This document shows, one piece after another, positions 25,017 to 34,277 of a DNA stretch of 64,000 nt. A program made the translations under genes and the position numbers. Position 1 is the first letter of the stretch, and the number at the start of each line of letters is the position of its first letter. The notes below the pieces were generated by a model. It did no database searches. It saw only the letters and a program-made list of their open reading frames with translations, and was not told the DNA's origin. The stretch comes from Solitalea agri (GTDB lineage Bacteria > Bacteroidota > Bacteroidia > Sphingobacteriales > Sphingobacteriaceae), in the NCBI RefSeq assembly GCF_023914155.1, contig NZ_JAMWYS010000024.1:372001-436000 (forward strand), read 5' to 3'.

Positions 25017-26615
25017 ATGAAGAGAGCTCTGTATTTCGTATTTCTACTCCTATTTCCGGTTTTCAGTTTTGCACAGGCACAATATGATTTGGTTTTAACC
25101 AACGGACGAATTGTTGATGGCACTGGCAATACTTGGTTTAGAGGTGATGTGGGAATTGCAAATGGTAAAATTGTTTCAATTGGCACGTTCAACATAAAAA
25201 ATGCAAAAAAAGTTATTGATGTCAAGAATCTTATAGTCGCCCCTGGTTTTATTGATATTCATACCCACATTGAAGATGACGAAGATAAAACGCCTACTGC
25301 CGATAATTTTATTTACGACGGTGTTACATCGGTTATAACCGGTAACTGCGGCAGTTCTAACATCGATCTGAAAAGCTATTTTAATAAAATCAAACAACTA
25401 AAAACATCTATCAACATTGGGTCTCTGATTGGTCAGGGAAGTGTAAGAAGTTTGGTGATGAATGACTCCAATAAAGAGCCATCGGCTGAACAACAAAATG
25501 AAATGGAGGCAATTGTAGAAAAAGCAATGAAAGACGGCGCAATGGGAATTTCAACCGGTTTAATTTATGTTCCAGGGATTTATTCCACCACCCAAGAGAT
25601 TGTGGGCTTAGCCAAAATAGTTGCTCAATATCATGGTATTTACACTACCCATATGCGCAGTGAAACAGCCAAAGTTTTTGAAGCAATTGATGAAGCTATA
25701 AACATTGGAAAACAAGCCAATATTCCCGTTGAAATATCACACATTAAAGTTGGCCGGCCTAATCTAAATCGATCGGCAGAAACCTTAAAACTCATAGAAA
25801 AAGCTCGTTCCGAAGGCTATGATATAACCTGTGATCAATACCCCTATTCTGCGAGCAGTACTTCGTTACGGTCTTTAATTCCCGCTTGGGCATTTGTTGG
25901 TAATGACAGCACCTACCATATGCGTATAACTGATTCCGCTGCCCGCAAAAAAATCATCAATGAAATGCTAGGTGATGCCGCTAGAAGAGGTAATAAAGAC
26001 TTTTCATATGCAGTGGTAGCTTATTGCAATGCCGATACTACGCTTAATGGAAAAAGCATCACACTGATAAATAAACAAAAAGGACGTGGAGAGAATTTAA
26101 CAGACGAGATCAACACGATGCTTGATCTGGTTGATCAGGGTTGGATACAAATGGTTTTTCATGGCATGAATGAAGAAGACATTGAAACCATTATGAAATA
26201 TCCATTTACCATGGTAGCCAGTGATGGTTCAATCCGTGAGTTCGGCAAAGGAATGCCGCACCCGCGCAGTTATGGCACTAATGCCAGGGTTTTAGGCAGA
26301 TATGTACGGGAGCGCCAGGTAATTAAGCTGGAAGATGCCATCAGAAGAATGACTTCTGCTCCGGCTCAACGTTTCGGACTAAAAAGCAAAGGAATGATAA
26401 AAGAAGGCATGGATGCCGATATCGTTATTTTTGATGAAACAAAAGTTCAGGATGAGTCGACTTATGATAAGCCACACGCCTTTTCAACAGGCTTTGAATA
26501 CGTGATTGTTAATGGAGCCATTACACTGGCTAATGGGAAGCATACAGGAGTACGAAACGGAAAGGTTCTTTTTGGGCCCGGCCATGTTAAGCAACCAGCA
26601 AAACATAGTAAATAA
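25017..26615 (+). CDS. N-acyl-D-amino-acid deacylase (D-aminoacylase), exported
   Basis: This 532-residue amidohydrolase has an N-terminal signal peptide (MKRALYFVFLLLFPVFSFAQ). Metal ligands are visible as H82 and H84 in DIHTHIEDDED and C111 in TGNCGSSN. TTHMRSE, EISHIKVGRPN and VASDGSIREFGKGMPHPRSYG follow, the last a signature of D-aminoacylase and N-acyl-D-glutamate deacylases. It probably hydrolyses N-acyl-D-amino acids or D-amino-acid dipeptides in the periplasm. The gene is monocistronic between two terminators. Confidence 0.9.
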   Translation: MKRALYFVFLLLFPVFSFAQAQYDLVLTNGRIVDGTGNTWFRGDVGIANGKIVSIGTFNIKNAKKVIDVKNLIVAPGFIDIHTHIEDDEDKTPTADNFIYDGVTSVITGNCGSSNIDLKSYFNKIKQLKTSINIGSLIGQGSVRSLVMNDSNKEPSAEQQNEMEAIVEKAMKDGAMGISTGLIYVPGIYSTTQEIVGLAKIVAQYHGIYTTHMRSETAKVFEAIDEAINIGKQANIPVEISHIKVGRPNLNRSAETLKLIEKARSEGYDITCDQYPYSASSTSLRSLIPAWAFVGNDSTYHMRITDSAARKKIINEMLGDAARRGNKDFSYAVVAYCNADTTLNGKSITLINKQKGRGENLTDEINTMLDLVDQGWIQMVFHGMNEEDIETIMKYPFTMVASDGSIREFGKGMPHPRSYGTNARVLGRYVRERQVIKLEDAIRRMTSAPAQRFGLKSKGMIKEGMDADIVIFDETKVQDESTYDKPHAFSTGFEYVIVNGAITLANGKHTGVRNGKVLFGPGHVKQPAKHSK

Positions 26616-26648
26616 AAAAAGGATCAGGTTAAATCTGATCCTTTTTTT
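26614..26648. terminator. Bidirectional intrinsic terminator
   Basis: The arms ggatcag (26621-26627) and ctgatcc (26635-26641) are extended by seven A on one side and seven T on the other. It lies between the D-aminoacylase gene and the convergent small membrane protein gene. Confidence 0.88.
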
Positions 26649-26662
26649 ATTTAGCTAGTATT

Positions 26663-26863
26663 TTATTTTACACTAATTTTCTTTGGTTCGGAAGAGGCTA
26701 CTTTTATCAGCGAGTAACCAAATAATAAAATTAAGCCTATCAATAAAACTGAACTTAATAAGATCAGCATATTTGCTCCCGGTAGTTCGAAATATTTTAA
26801 GCAGGTGCCGGTAATCAGCGAAATTAAACACGCTATGGCAGGGATAAGTAAAGTTTGTTTCAT
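26663..26863 (-). CDS. Small two-helix membrane protein, unknown
   Basis: This 66-residue protein has two hydrophobic helices (about 4-20 and 30-54) and a basic C-terminus (SSEPKKISVK). I do not recognise a family. The frame fills the space between a terminator and the next gene on the same strand, and its hydrophobic pattern looks like a real protein. An overlapping frame at 26673-26930 is less convincing. Confidence 0.6.
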   Translation of the reverse strand: MKQTLLIPAIACLISLITGTCLKYFELPGANMLILLSSVLLIGLILLFGYSLIKVASSEPKKISVK

Positions 26864-26962
26864 GTTTCGGTTTAATTGGTTTATTTTCCCAATTAAGAAA
26901 TAAAATAAAACAAATGCAATAGTTACCCAAATTTTTTTTTACGCTATTAAAAGTTTAAAAAA

Positions 26963-27208
26963 TTATCTTCTAGCTTTTACTGTTGCCAATGCTGGCTTTT
27001 TAGCCGTTTTCTTTGCCTTTTTATTTTTCACTCCTGATATTAAATGAGTTACCCCAAAAAGAACAAGAAATATAAAAAGAAATACCAGCGTGATGCCCCA
27101 AAGGCCAAAAACCATATTACCCGGAAAACCCAAAACAAGTAACAATAAGCCAAGACCAATCATTACCGCTCCTACAATAAACAAGACCTTCTTCAACACA
27201 ATTACCAT
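26963..27208 (-). CDS. Small two-helix membrane protein with basic tail
   Basis: This 81-residue protein has two membrane helices (about 5-27 and 33-58) and a lysine-rich tail (KNKKAKKTAKKPALATVKARR). It starts 8 bases after the DUF4197 gene stop, so it is probably co-transcribed with it. No family or function is recognised. The tail could contact nucleic acid or phospholipid head groups, which is speculation. Confidence 0.65.
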   Translation of the reverse strand: MVIVLKKVLFIVGAVMIGLGLLLLVLGFPGNMVFGLWGITLVFLFIFLVLFGVTHLISGVKNKKAKKTAKKPALATVKARR

Positions 27209-27216
27209 ACAAACAA

Positions 27217-27948
27217 CTACTTACTATCTTGCTTAGCAAAAACTTTTTTCAATAAATCGGTGGTACGGTTAACCGGATCTTTTCTAATGGCTAACTCCTC
27301 CTTCTCTACTTTGTAGAAAACACCGTCCATGGCTTTATTGGTAACATAGTCAGCTAAATCAGGGTTAACTTTTGAAACCATTGGCAGTTGGTTATATTTT
27401 GAAATGATCTGCCCCCATATTTTCGTTGCACCCACTACATCTAACGAATTTTTAATTACCGGATTAAATTCAGAATATAGTTGCGTTGTGGTCGTTTTCT
27501 TTAAATATTGAGTGGCTGCATTTTTCTCGCCCATTAAAATACTAAAGGCATCCTGAAAAGTCATTTGTTTAATGGCATTTACAAAGATGTTTTTGGCTTT
27601 CCCGGCAGCATCTTCAGCTGCACGATTCATCAATTTTAAGCCTTCATCAGCTAAACTCGACATGCCGATGCTACGTAGTGTCTTATCAACTTTTTGAAGT
27701 TCTGCAGGCAATAAAATTTTAACCGCCTGATCTTTAAAAAAACCATCAGGTTTAGCCACCTGAGCTATAGCAGTATCAATACCTTTATTCAATGCTTGTT
27801 TTAATCCGCTTGCAACATCCGTGTTAGTTAGCTGACCATTTGCAGTGGTTTGTTTATAAATATCGGCAGCTTGTTTTAAAAGACTTTGTGAATCGCATGA
27901 AGTGATTGTAAGTGCTAAAACAATAGTAAAAAATACTCTTCTGATCAT
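27217..27948 (-). CDS. DUF4197 domain lipoprotein
   Basis: This 243-residue protein has a lipoprotein signal (LTITSC, C18), then one DUF4197 domain: VASGLKQALNKGIDTAIAQ, DGFFKDQAVKILLP, MNRAAEDAAGKAKNIFVNAI, TFQDAFSILMGEKNAATQYL and DYVTNKAMDGVFYKVEKEE. DUF4197 proteins are widespread single-domain lipoproteins in Bacteroidetes and Proteobacteria with no established function. It heads a two-gene unit with the small membrane protein at 26963. Confidence 0.88.
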   Translation of the reverse strand: MIRRVFFTIVLALTITSCDSQSLLKQAADIYKQTTANGQLTNTDVASGLKQALNKGIDTAIAQVAKPDGFFKDQAVKILLPAELQKVDKTLRSIGMSSLADEGLKLMNRAAEDAAGKAKNIFVNAIKQMTFQDAFSILMGEKNAATQYLKKTTTTQLYSEFNPVIKNSLDVVGATKIWGQIISKYNQLPMVSKVNPDLADYVTNKAMDGVFYKVEKEELAIRKDPVNRTTDLLKKVFAKQDSK

Positions 27949-28186
27949 GATTTGGTTTGCTTTTATATGTATTGAATTTGTGTTTAAAATATTGATTTAT
28001 TTGAAATGATGAAGTATCATTTTTTTCTGAAAATCTAATTGTTTTTTCAAAGGCCATCAAGAACCCAAAAATTAACTTTCATGACAATCGGTGAATATTT
28101 ATTTTTTGGGTTTTATTTCAAATCAAAGGCGCAGAGAGTGATTGTTTCTTTGCGCCCTTGTCAAATTTTATTAAGTTAATCTTATG

Positions 28187-30853
28187 CTAAAACAACTTTC
28201 CCTGACCATCATCTTCCAGATCTGTATCTTCAGGATTGGTTATTTCAAGATCAATCTTTTTTGAAGGCGTAGCCTCATCAGTCGAAGATGTTTCAGTATC
28301 TGAACCATTATTATTATCCTCAGCTACATCCGTTTCCTCCTCCTCTACCGGCTCTAATAACTCTACTTTGGCAATTTCAAACTGACTCAAACGGTTTCCA
28401 TTTGCTTTAAGTCCTTTTATATCGATGAACTCGGTAAGGTTAATTTCCGAAAGCTCTTGATCTTTGGCTTTTCCTTTAAGTACCGTAAGAGCAATCCGAG
28501 GTTGATCATCAGCACTGATCAATACCAATTTTGAACCTGATTCATCGCTTATAAAACTTACTTTTTTACCAATTGTCACGTTATCCGGTACAAAGCGTTT
28601 TACAAAGAAGTTTTTAGCTTTTCCTTCAAAATGAACAACAGAAAGCACCATTTCAGGATCAAACTTACGAATGATCAACAAACCATCATCAAAATGATTA
28701 GTAAGATCGAAGTTCATTAGTTCGTACTCACCGTTTTTATAAACCGTAATGATCTTATCTTCTCCACTAAACGATCCTAAATACTTTCCTCTACCGTCGG
28801 CATTCAGGCGTTGCAAAACATCATCAAACCATATTTTTCGGCCTGCCAAAGTTGAAACACCTGCCGATTTAAAGGCAACCTTCTTAATTGGATATTTAGT
28901 TACCACATTTCCTTGCGAACCGCGACCTTTAATGGCCAATTCGGAGAAGTCAACATCAAACTGCAGCTTCCTTAATTTTGAATGTGGTTTAAGCTGCAGA
29001 TTTACCACTTCCGCTTCTCCATTTGCGTTAGCCGTAAACCATAACACAGCAGATCCTTTGGTGCCTTTAGTAAGGTCGTACTCTTTATCACGGGTGATAC
29101 CACCAACAGGGAAACGTTTCATATATGAAGTTCCGCTGGTTCCATCACGATAGATCATATTGTAAACCGTACGGTCGTCGTTCTTCTTGAAAACTCCCAC
29201 ATGGACAATATTTTTACCCATAAAGGCTTTCTCACTCACTTTCGAAACCAGGAACTTACCATCTGCACGGAAAGCGATGATATCGTCAATATCGGAACAA
29301 TCGCAAACGTATTCGTCTTTCTTAAGTGAGGTTCCAACGAAACCTTCTTCTTTATTAACGTACAGCTTCACATTTGCTAACGCAACTTGAGCCGCTTGTA
29401 CAGTATCAAAAGTTCTCAGCTCGGTTTTACGCTCGCGGCCTTTACCGTATTTAGCTCTTAAACGCTCGAAATAATCAATTGCATAATCAATCAGATGAGC
29501 CAAATGGTGGTTCACCTCATCAATTTCCTCTTGTAAAGTCTTCATCTGCTCATCAGCCTTTTTCACATCGAAACGAGTGATGGAGCTCATTGGCTTATCG
29601 ATCAGCTTTTTGTAATCTTCAGGAAGAATTTCTCTGTAGAATTGAGAGAAGAATGGTGCAAACAATTTATTCAGCACTCCCACAACCACATCAAAAGTAC
29701 CTGAACTTTCATATTCAGGATGCTTATACATTCCTTCCTGAATGAAGATTTTCAGCAATGAACTGAAGAAGATTTTTTCTTTCAATTCAGCTAAACGAAT
29801 CTCCAGTTCTTGTTTTAAAAGCTCCTTGGTATGTTGGGTACATTCTGTTAAAATGTCGTTCACACTCATAAAGTGTGGCTTGTCGTTCTTGATCACGCAA
29901 GTGTTCGGCGACAATGACATTTCGCAGTTGGTAAATGCATAAAGTGCATCAATGGTAATATCAGGAGAAATTCCCGGAGCCAGATGAATGACGATTTCCA
30001 CATCTTTAGCGGTATTGTCTTCAATCTTTTTGATCTTGATCTTGCCCTTATCATTTGCGGCAATAATGCTGTCAATCAATCCGATGGTAGTGGTACCGAA
30101 TGGAATTTCATTGATAACAAGCGTTTTCTTATCCTTCTCGTTGATTTTTGCACGAACACGAACCCGTCCGCCACGCTGACCTTCACTATATTTTGAAACA
30201 TCAGCAGATCCGCCTGTAGGAAAATCAGGTACTAAGTCAGGACGAACTCCTCTTAATACACCAATTGAGGCATCAATAAGCTCAATAAAGTTATGCGGCA
30301 AAATTTTGGTAGCCAAACCTACAGCAATACCTTCAGTACCCTGGCTGAGCACCAATGGAAACTTTACAGGTAAGGTTACAGGCTCCTGATTACGACCATC
30401 ATAAGATAATTGCCAATCGGTAGTTTGCGGATTGAAAACAACATCGTTGGCAAACTTGCTCAAGCGAGCCTCAATATAACGAGGAGCTGCTGCAGAATCT
30501 CCAGTAACCGGGTCTCCCCAGTTTCCTTGGGTGTCAATCAGCAATTGCTTTTGGCCGATATTCACCATGGCATCACCAATTGAAGCATCACCATGCGGAT
30601 GGTACTTCATGGTATTACCGATAACGTTGGCAGCCTTGTTAAAGCGACCGTCGTCCATCTCTTTTAATGAATGCAGAATGCGGCGTTGTACAGGCTTCAA
30701 TCCATCGTACATGTTTGGCACCGCACGATCAAGAATTACGTATGATGCATAGTCCAAAAACCAGCTTTCATACAAGCCGTCCACTTTGACAACATCATCT
30801 AAATGGCCTTTGCCCTGGTTTTCTTCGTTTGGTATATCGTTTTCGTTAATCAT
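28187..30853 (-). CDS. parC: DNA topoisomerase IV subunit A
   Basis: This 888-residue type IIA topoisomerase A subunit breaks and rejoins DNA to decatenate chromosomes. Visible features are YASYVILDRAVPNMYDGLKP (35-54), the quinolone-region HPHGDASIGDAM (85-96) and the active-site tyrosine Y126 in SAAAPRYIEARLS. A long coiled-coil section follows, then a beta-propeller-like C-terminal part and a strongly acidic tail (from ~835). Length and tail fit Bacteroidetes ParC rather than GyrA. The partner parE is at 32406 on the same strand but three small genes intervene. Confidence 0.95.
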   Translation of the reverse strand: MINENDIPNEENQGKGHLDDVVKVDGLYESWFLDYASYVILDRAVPNMYDGLKPVQRRILHSLKEMDDGRFNKAANVIGNTMKYHPHGDASIGDAMVNIGQKQLLIDTQGNWGDPVTGDSAAAPRYIEARLSKFANDVVFNPQTTDWQLSYDGRNQEPVTLPVKFPLVLSQGTEGIAVGLATKILPHNFIELIDASIGVLRGVRPDLVPDFPTGGSADVSKYSEGQRGGRVRVRAKINEKDKKTLVINEIPFGTTTIGLIDSIIAANDKGKIKIKKIEDNTAKDVEIVIHLAPGISPDITIDALYAFTNCEMSLSPNTCVIKNDKPHFMSVNDILTECTQHTKELLKQELEIRLAELKEKIFFSSLLKIFIQEGMYKHPEYESSGTFDVVVGVLNKLFAPFFSQFYREILPEDYKKLIDKPMSSITRFDVKKADEQMKTLQEEIDEVNHHLAHLIDYAIDYFERLRAKYGKGRERKTELRTFDTVQAAQVALANVKLYVNKEEGFVGTSLKKDEYVCDCSDIDDIIAFRADGKFLVSKVSEKAFMGKNIVHVGVFKKNDDRTVYNMIYRDGTSGTSYMKRFPVGGITRDKEYDLTKGTKGSAVLWFTANANGEAEVVNLQLKPHSKLRKLQFDVDFSELAIKGRGSQGNVVTKYPIKKVAFKSAGVSTLAGRKIWFDDVLQRLNADGRGKYLGSFSGEDKIITVYKNGEYELMNFDLTNHFDDGLLIIRKFDPEMVLSVVHFEGKAKNFFVKRFVPDNVTIGKKVSFISDESGSKLVLISADDQPRIALTVLKGKAKDQELSEINLTEFIDIKGLKANGNRLSQFEIAKVELLEPVEEEETDVAEDNNNGSDTETSSTDEATPSKKIDLEITNPEDTDLEDDGQGKLF

Positions 30854-30862
30854 TTTACTTTT

Positions 30863-31696
30863 CTACAGATTTAAAGCGACAAAATAAACTCCAAATTCAT
30901 CAATCTTTTTTTCGGCTTTAAACAGTTTTACATGTTCGTATCCACCAATATCCTTTAGTACTTTTTTGGTTTTCTCGATCTCTTTGTGACTTGCACGAAG
31001 ACCAAACTTTATTTCAACAAGAGCTTCTTTATTAAAAGCAATCCTTTCTCTTAATGGCGGTCTATGTGTAGAAATATCCTTAATAATTCTTACTTCTTTT
31101 TCATACTCCCATTCACTGCTCTTTGTAGCTAACGAATATCTAACACCATTAAAATACCGATCTTTTATAAAGTTCACTTTGGGGTATTTTTTATAATACT
31201 CAATTGCAAAAGGTCTATTAAAACACTCCATGTCCTTCTCAATATCAAAAGTTAAGCAAGCTCCTTGGTGCGAATTTGCATAATGTGCCCACATTAATAA
31301 ACTATCATCAATTTCACTTAAGCAACAACACCCAACACCTTTTATAAGCTCACTTTGCGCAAAATCTATCATTTCTCTACAATATTCATGGTCAGTATGA
31401 ATTTGATTGATCTTCTCTTCAAACTCCTTTGAATCCATATCCCTTCTTTCACGCTTTAATATGCTTTTGGCGAATTCAACTATTTCTTCTTGGGTATTTT
31501 CAAAGTCATAATTTAAACTACAATCAAATGGATCATTATATGTATGAGGATCAGCAAACCAAAGACTATTATAAATTAGAGAATTATAAAATTTTTCATT
31601 CAAACAAAAATATTTATGTAGTCTTTTGGAAATTATTAAAGAACTGCTTCCATAACCATAAGGTTCCGTAGATATTTTTATCTTATTATAACCCAT
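30863..31696 (-). CDS. DUF2971 domain protein
   Basis: This 277-residue protein matches DUF2971: LHKYFCLNEKFYNSLIYNSLWFADPHTYNDPFDC, then GVGCCCLSEIDDSLLMWAHYANSHQGACLTFD, and EYEKEVRIIKDIS. Such proteins occur mostly in accessory regions and some are associated with defense islands or toxin-like functions; the mechanism is unknown. It starts inside the last codons of the chimeric frame at 31686 (11-base overlap) and ends 9 bases before the parC start, so it would be translated within the parE-parC transcript. It looks like accessory cargo. Confidence 0.85.
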   Translation of the reverse strand: MGYNKIKISTEPYGYGSSSLIISKRLHKYFCLNEKFYNSLIYNSLWFADPHTYNDPFDCSLNYDFENTQEEIVEFAKSILKRERRDMDSKEFEEKINQIHTDHEYCREMIDFAQSELIKGVGCCCLSEIDDSLLMWAHYANSHQGACLTFDIEKDMECFNRPFAIEYYKKYPKVNFIKDRYFNGVRYSLATKSSEWEYEKEVRIIKDISTHRPPLRERIAFNKEALVEIKFGLRASHKEIEKTKKVLKDIGGYEHVKLFKAEKKIDEFGVYFVALNL

Positions 31697-31994
31697 TCCT
31701 CATATTCTTTAAAACCTCCACCATTAACCCAGCCAAATGCATCTTGCTCATTAAGTTGGCGTTACCACCGGTATATTCCCAATACATCAATCGGCCGTGA
31801 GAACCGGTTACGAGAGCATAGTTTTCTGAAATAGATTGAATGCAGCTTACTGCCAAAACCTTTTCATTACGATTGCTTACAATTCCTGTAATATATTTTT
31901 GTAGCTCTACCCTAATCGATTCTGCAACCAGGTTTTCTCTTCCCTTTACAGCAAACACTATTTGCAAATAGATTTTCGAATAGGTATTCGGCAT
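31686..31994 (-). pseudogene. Chimeric frame: IS200-type TnpA N-terminus fused to a copy of the 32122 orphan protein
   Basis: The frame of 102 codons has two parts. Residues 1-~43 (MPNTYSKIYLQIVFAVKGREN onward to the KYITGIV segment) match the start of IS200/IS605-family Y1 transposases. Residues ~44-102 (SCIQSISENYALVTGSHGRL and the following 30 residues) are closely similar to residues ~41-82 of the neighbouring protein at 32122. The HUH motif and catalytic tyrosine of the transposase are missing, so it cannot transpose. The frame is open and could be translated as a hybrid protein. The join lies near 31866. Confidence 0.75.
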
Positions 31995-32290
31995 ACTTTG
32001 ATTCTTAATTAACAGGTCGCCTCCACGAGGCTTTTAGCAAAATATTATAATTTCTACTACTAATAGAAAACTCCTAACGGAGTTCTTGTTAATCAATTAA
32101 AAGTTGGTAATACAATCAATATTAAGTTCTGTTCTGGTCCACCATTAGCCCTGCCAAATGCAGCTTTCGCTTTAAGTTGGCATAACCGTCGGTATACTCC
32201 CAATACATCAATCGGCCGTGAGAGCCGGTTACTAAAACATAGTTTTCTGAAATAGACTGAATACGACTTACTGCCACCACCTTTTCGGCT
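31718..32290 (-). repeat. Direct duplication of ~150 bp in the parE-parC interval
   Basis: Segment 31718-31867 and segment 32139-32290 are similar over their whole length and share exact runs such as aatacatcaatcggccgtga and catagttttctgaaatag. They encode the shared C-terminal portions of the two small proteins. Confidence 0.8.
31866..32090 (-). mobile_element. Remnant of an IS200/IS605-like element (5' end)
   Basis: The start of a Y1 transposase gene (31866-31994) is preceded on the minus strand by short hairpins, gcctc-cac-gaggc (32019-32031), actcc-taac-ggagt (32070-32083) and tttcta/tagaaa (32051-32069). This is the kind of subterminal structure seen at IS200-type left ends. The right part of the element is absent. 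Confidence 0.5.
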
Positions 32291-32385
32291 GGCGATTGCA
32301 CAGTTACTTCTTCAACAATCTCCTTATTATGCTCGTCGTAGCCATGTACAATTAAGTAACTGCCAACCGTTAGGGTGATAAACAT
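32122..32385 (-). CDS. Small orphan protein downstream of parE
   Basis: This 87-residue protein (starting MFITLTVGSYLIVHGYDEHN) lies 20 bases after the parE stop. I recognise no family. It is soluble, probably beta-rich, with the core VAVSRIQSISENYVLVTGSH followed by GRLMYWEYTDGYANLKRKL. A second copy of the core, joined to a transposase fragment, sits just downstream (31686). The near-identity of the two copies at the protein level, despite third-position changes, suggests the core was under selection after duplication. Confidence 0.65.
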   Translation of the reverse strand: MFITLTVGSYLIVHGYDEHNKEIVEEVTVQSPAEKVVAVSRIQSISENYVLVTGSHGRLMYWEYTDGYANLKRKLHLAGLMVDQNRT

Positions 32386-32405
32386 ATGTATTGACTCGTA
32401 AATTA

Positions 32406-34277
32406 TTAAACAATGGTTAATTCTTCTTCCAGGTCTTTTTCTACTCTTAGATTGCTGATAATAAATTCCTGGCGCTCCTGAGTATTTTTGCCCATGTAAT
32501 ACTCTAACACATTCTTAATGTGAGAGTCTTTTAAAATCACCGGATCAAGACGCATATCTTCACCAATAAACAGCGAGAACTCATCCGGAGAAATCTCTCC
32601 CAATCCTTTAAATCGGGTTATCTCGGGTTTATTGCCCAGCTTTTCAATGGCGTTCTTACGTTCTTCGTCACTATAACAGTAAATGGTTTCTTTCTTATTA
32701 CGAACACGGAATAATGGTGTTTGCAGAATATACAAGTGACCATTCTTTACCACATCCGGAAAAAACTGAAGGAAAAACGTCATTAACAGCATACGAATGT
32801 GCATACCATCCACATCGGCATCGGTAGCAATTACAATGTTATTATAGCGTAATCCATCTAAACCGTCTTCAATATTTAAGGCATGCTGAAGAAGGTTGAA
32901 CTCCTCGTTTTCATACACGATCTTCTTCGTTAAACCAAAACAGTTTAAAGGCTTACCCTTTAAGCTGAAAACCGCTTGTGTAGCAACATCCCTTGACTTT
33001 GTGATTGAACCAGAAGCCGAATCACCCTCAGTGATAAACAAGGTTGTTCTGAATTTTTGCTCGTCCTCTTTCTTTGAATCATCATCAAAGTGAACTTTGC
33101 AATCTCTCAACTTACGATTGTGCAATGAGGCCTTCTTCGCGCGTTCGTTAGCAAGTTTCTTAATGCCGGCAATGTCTTTACGTTCACGCTCCGACTGCAT
33201 GATGCGTTTCAATAATCCATCGGCTGCATCGGGATGTTTGTGCAAGTAATCATCCAGTTCCTTCTTCAGGAAATCATTGATAAACGTACGAACCGTTGGG
33301 CCATCTGGACCAATATTCAATGAACCTAATTTGGTTTTAGTTTGAGATTCGAAAACCGGCTCCTGAACTTTAATACTAATTGCAGCAACCACCGAAGCCC
33401 GGATATCTGTAGCGTCGAATTCTTTCTTATAATATTCCCGTACGGTTTTCACCAAAGCCTCACGAAACGCGGCCTGGTGAGTTCCCCCTTGTGTTGTATG
33501 CTGGCCGTTTACGAATGAATAATATTCTTCGCCATAGTGGTTATCATGCGTTAAGGCAACCTCTATATCTTGTCCTTTAAGATGGATAATTGGGTAACGA
33601 ATGGTTTCGGAATCTGTATTCTTATCCAGCAAATCATACAAACCTCTTTCTGAAAAGTACTTCTTTCCGTTGAAGTTGATGGTTAAGCCCGAATTCAGGT
33701 ACACATAATTCCAGATCATGTTCTCCACAAACTCTGGAATGAACTTAAAGTTGCGGAAAATATACTCGTCGGGAATGAAATTGATAGCAGTACCATTACG
33801 CTGCGAGCTTTCCTTTTCAGCTTCTTCTCTTACGATATTACCCTTGCTGAACTCAGCAAATTTGGTTCTTCCGTCGCGGTATGATTGAACAGTGAAATTA
33901 GCAGACAGGGCGTTAACTGCTTTGGTTCCCACACCGTTCAAACCCACTGATTTTTGGAATGCTTTTGAATCGTATTTACCCCCGGTATTGATCTTCGACA
34001 CACAGTCGATCACTTTACCCAACGGAATTCCACGGCCATAGTCACGCACCGAAACTTTATGATCAGAAATGGTGATTTCAATGGTTTTTCCAGACCCCAT
34101 CACAAACTCATCAATAGAGTTGTCGACGATCTCTTTCAATAAGATATAAATACCATCGTCATAGGCCGATCCATCGCCCAGTTTACCAATGTACATTCCC
34201 GGACGAAGTCGAATATGTTCTTTCCAATCGAGGGATTTAATATCGTCTTCGCTATAACCAATTTTTTCTTCAGCCAT
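32406..34277 (-). CDS. parE: DNA topoisomerase IV subunit B
   Basis: This 623-residue subunit has a GHKL ATPase domain: [10 protein letters not shown] with the Mg-binding Asn, [12 protein letters not shown], and [14 protein letters not shown]. The transducer domain follows ([13 protein letters not shown]), then the TOPRIM region ([27 protein letters not shown]) and the C-terminal [11 protein letters not shown]. Length fits ParE rather than the longer GyrB. It forms the A2B2 topoisomerase IV with ParC at 28187. Confidence 0.96.
   Translation of the reverse strand: MAEEKIGYSEDDIKSLDWKEHIRLRPGMYIGKLGDGSAYDDGIYILLKEIVDNSIDEFVMGSGKTIEITISDHKVSVRDYGRGIPLGKVIDCVSKINTGGKYDSKAFQKSVGLNGVGTKAVNALSANFTVQSYRDGRTKFAEFSKGNIVREEAEKESSQRNGTAINFIPDEYIFRNFKFIPEFVENMIWNYVYLNSGLTINFNGKKYFSERGLYDLLDKNTDSETIRYPIIHLKGQDIEVALTHDNHYGEEYYSFVNGQHTTQGGTHQAAFREALVKTVREYYKKEFDATDIRASVVAAISIKVQEPVFESQTKTKLGSLNIGPDGPTVRTFINDFLKKELDDYLHKHPDAADGLLKRIMQSERERKDIAGIKKLANERAKKASLHNRKLRDCKVHFDDDSKKEDEQKFRTTLFITEGDSASGSITKSRDVATQAVFSLKGKPLNCFGLTKKIVYENEEFNLLQHALNIEDGLDGLRYNNIVIATDADVDGMHIRMLLMTFFLQFFPDVVKNGHLYILQTPLFRVRNKKETIYCYSDEERKNAIEKLGNKPEITRFKGLGEISPDEFSLFIGEDMRLDPVILKDSHIKNVLEYYMGKNTQERQEFIISNLRVEKDLEEELTIV

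Noticed and set aside
26673-26930. Alternative 85-codon frame overlapping the small membrane protein at 26663
   Set aside because: It lacks a coherent hydrophobic pattern; the 66-residue frame fits a two-helix membrane protein better.
27854-28060. Frame upstream of and overlapping the DUF4197 gene
   Set aside because: Polar, low-complexity product overlapping the lipoprotein signal of a clear gene in another frame.
28125-28159. parC terminator formed by aaaggcgca / tgcgccctt
   Set aside because: The stem exists but lacks a downstream T-run on the minus strand, so termination there is not supported.
28749-29153. 134-codon frame antisense to parC
   Set aside because: A shadow of the parC coding sequence; no start context or recognisable protein features.
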